DNA of 6,592 nucleotides from NCBI GenBank assembly GCA_029239575.1, contig JARBUP010000160.1:1-6592 (forward strand), written 5' to 3'. Origin of the DNA: Bacillota bacterium (lineage in GTDB: Bacteria > Bacillota > Clostridia > Tissierellales > Sedimentibacteraceae). Below the pieces are notes generated by a model that saw only the letters and a program-made list of their open reading frames with translations, made no database searches and was not told where the DNA came from. The position numbers and the translations under genes were made by a program. Positions 5,474 through 6,592 of the stretch are shown here, piece by piece. Within the stretch, counting starts at the first letter, position 1. Each line of letters starts with the position of its first letter.

Positions 5474-5590
5474 ATGTATATAATCCCTTGGTTCCTTCTT
5501 GGATTCGGTATTGGAAAATGTAATAACCGTAGAAATAGATGTTGCAACAGACACCATGACGAACATCATGACGAAAGATTTAGAAGATAA
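5474..5590 (+). CDS. 38-residue Cys/His/Arg-rich small protein
   Basis: A short gene with a good ribosome-binding site (GAAAGGA, 8 bases before ATG) and a strong terminator 30 bases after its stop. The protein has two halves: a hydrophobic, Gly-containing N-terminus YIIPWFLLGFGIG (2-14), too short for a normal membrane span but able to anchor or self-associate, and a basic, metal-binding-like C-terminus with C16, C23, C24 and a duplicated HHDE (27-34), ending RFRR. The duplication is also in the DNA: a 12-base unit in tandem (5552-5575) with one synonymous change, which supports coding. It follows the DUF6143-like gene on the same strand by 97 bases, so both may be made together during late sporulation. 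I do not recognise a named family. Metal binding or disulfide cross-linking is inference. Confidence 0.7.
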   Translation: MYIIPWFLLGFGIGKCNNRRNRCCNRHHDEHHDERFRR

Positions 5591-5619
5591 TTAATTTTAT
5601 ATTATTAATATTACAAATT

Positions 5620-5650
5620 AGCCCTGTTGTTTCAACAGGGCTTTGCTTTT
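5620..5650 (+). terminator. Intrinsic terminator after the small protein gene
   Basis: GCCCTGTTG (5621-5629) and CAACAGGGC (5633-5641) form a 9-bp GC-rich stem with a 3-base loop, extended by an A-T pair at the base (5620/5642), followed by TTTGCTTTT. It ends the plus-strand unit and lies in the gap between two converging genes. The opposite strand has only a weak T tract, so its use by the minus-strand aminotransferase gene is less certain. Confidence 0.9.
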
Positions 5651-5658
5651 ATCATTAT

Positions 5659-6592
5659 TTAATTTTCATTTTCTGAATGTATAAAATAAAACCATCCTCT
5701 ACCTTTATATTTTTCATCACTTAAAGTTTTCAACTCTAAATTGTTTTTATTTAAATTTTGAATAATTTTTTTTGCTTCAACAAGATATTTTTTATATTCA
5801 TCTGTTATGGAAAACTGCTCTTCTTTTATCACATCATTATTATTTATTTTATCTATATAATTCAAGCTATCTTCTATACCAAAATTATCTATAATGCTGT
5901 AAGGCTTATTGTAAGTTTTATGTCTCCATTTCCCTGACTTTAAATCTATTACATAATCACTTAAAAATAAATAACCATAATTTGCAACAAATTCGACAGC
6001 ATCCAATATAAAATCAACTTCATTTTCATCCATAATATAATGAATGTTAAATCTGAGATAACCGGGTCTAATGGCAGATAAATCTTCTTGAATGAAATGT
6101 CTATATATACATGAACTTTCTTTACTAATGTCTAAAAGCTTGTGACCATAAGGAGCAGCACATGCACATCCAGCTCTTGTTTGAATACCAAACAAATCAT
6201 TTAACAGCTTTGCTATAAATCTTGGGTGAAGAAATTTATCCTGATATTTAATCATAATTGAAAATATAGGAAGCCTTTCATTTTCTTTTGATGGTCCTAA
6301 AATTTCAATATTTTGATTTTTATTTAATCTATCAAATACTTTCTTAGCATAATATTTTTCCTTTTTTTCTATATTATTAATTCCTATTAAATTTTTAAGT
6401 TCAAAAACAAGTGATGCTCTAAAAATTTGTATGATACCAGGAGTACCTGCCATTTCTCTTTCTTCAACATTACCTATATAATCATGACCATATGGGCTTA
6501 CATATTTAACAGTTCCTCCACCTGATACAGTTGGTGGATTTGAATTATCATATAATTTTTTGTTAAAAACAAGTATGCCCGTTGATTGTGGT
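5659..6592 (-). CDS. Class V aminotransferase / cysteine-desulfurase-like PLP enzyme, 5' end outside the window
   Basis: The last 310 residues of a fold-type I PLP enzyme. The frame runs open through the right edge, so the ATG at 6451-6453 is an internal Met, not the start: the 46 residues before it are conserved family sequence, beginning PQSTGILVFNKKL and running through SGGGTVKYV and GNVEEREMAGTPG. The PLP-binding lysine normally lies just before the GGPxxTGIL region and so just outside the window. RAGCACAAPYGH (139-150 of the visible part) occupies the place of the catalytic-cysteine loop of SufS-type desulfurases (R-x-G-x-x-C), with C144 at the catalytic position. The tail of about 130 residues includes GYLFLSDYVIDLKSGKW and is longer than in SufS/IscS. 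Related clostridial proteins are annotated only as class V aminotransferases; no Fe-S assembly partner is in view, so substrate and role are open. Confidence 0.88.
   Translation of the reverse strand, partial: PQSTGILVFNKKLYDNSNPPTVSGGGTVKYVSPYGHDYIGNVEEREMAGTPGIIQIFRASLVFELKNLIGINNIEKKEKYYAKKVFDRLNKNQNIEILGPSKENERLPIFSIMIKYQDKFLHPRFIAKLLNDLFGIQTRAGCACAAPYGHKLLDISKESSCIYRHFIQEDLSAIRPGYLRFNIHYIMDENEVDFILDAVEFVANYGYLFLSDYVIDLKSGKWRHKTYNKPYSIIDNFGIEDSLNYIDKINNNDVIKEEQFSITDEYKKYLVEAKKIIQNLNKNNLELKTLSDEKYKGRGWFYFIHSENEN

Noticed and set aside
6451..6453. Met codon as start of the aminotransferase gene
   Set aside because: The same frame stays open to the window edge and the upstream residues are conserved family sequence, so the gene is cut by the edge rather than starting here.
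1..6592. CRISPR array, tRNA, rRNA, insertion sequence or prophage genes
   Set aside because: I saw no regularly spaced repeats, no tRNA-like TTCRANYC context with matching cloverleaf, no transposase or phage protein, and no flanking duplications.

Overview
The window is a low-GC chromosomal stretch of the kind seen in Clostridium and close relatives. Coding sequence is strongly A/T-biased. Ribosome-binding sites are purine-rich (AAAGGAG or AAAGGA types), and the promoters are near-consensus TTGACA/TATAAT sites in AT-rich spacers. A cobalamin riboswitch, an ECF transporter S component and a protein pair that looks sporulation-related also fit a spore-forming Firmicute. I cannot name the species from the sequence.

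Layout, left to right. (1) 50-1522, minus strand: a complete SelO/YdiU protein AMPylase, with its own promoter and a strong hairpin terminator upstream (1671-1713). (2) 1801-2684, minus: a B12-controlled transport unit made of a TTGACA-18-TATAAT promoter, a cobalamin riboswitch, an intrinsic terminator and one membrane gene, an ECF S component that may import cobalamin or its lower-ligand precursor alpha-ribazole. (3) 2699-2870: decayed intergenic sequence with a short GNAT-like C-terminal remnant overlapping the end of idi. (4) 2861-3376, minus: a type I isopentenyl-diphosphate isomerase. (5) 3456-4337, minus: a metallo-beta-lactamase-fold hydrolase. Its roughly 155-nt leader carries two long inverted repeats that I cannot assign to a known regulatory RNA. 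(6) 4641-5650, plus: a Tyr/Asn-rich protein with a DUF6143-like domain, then a 38-residue Cys/His-rich small protein and a strong terminator. Sigma-K-like -10 elements precede both genes. (7) 5659 to the right edge, minus: the C-terminal part of a class V aminotransferase/cysteine-desulfurase-like enzyme whose start lies outside the window.

The genes do not form one pathway. They are mostly single-gene transcription units with their own promoters; idi may also receive read-through from the hydrolase gene 79 bases upstream. The parts most worth a second look are the unexplained structured leader of the hydrolase gene and the probable late-sporulation pair (DUF6143-like protein plus micro-protein). 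The B12-riboswitched solitary S component comes next.
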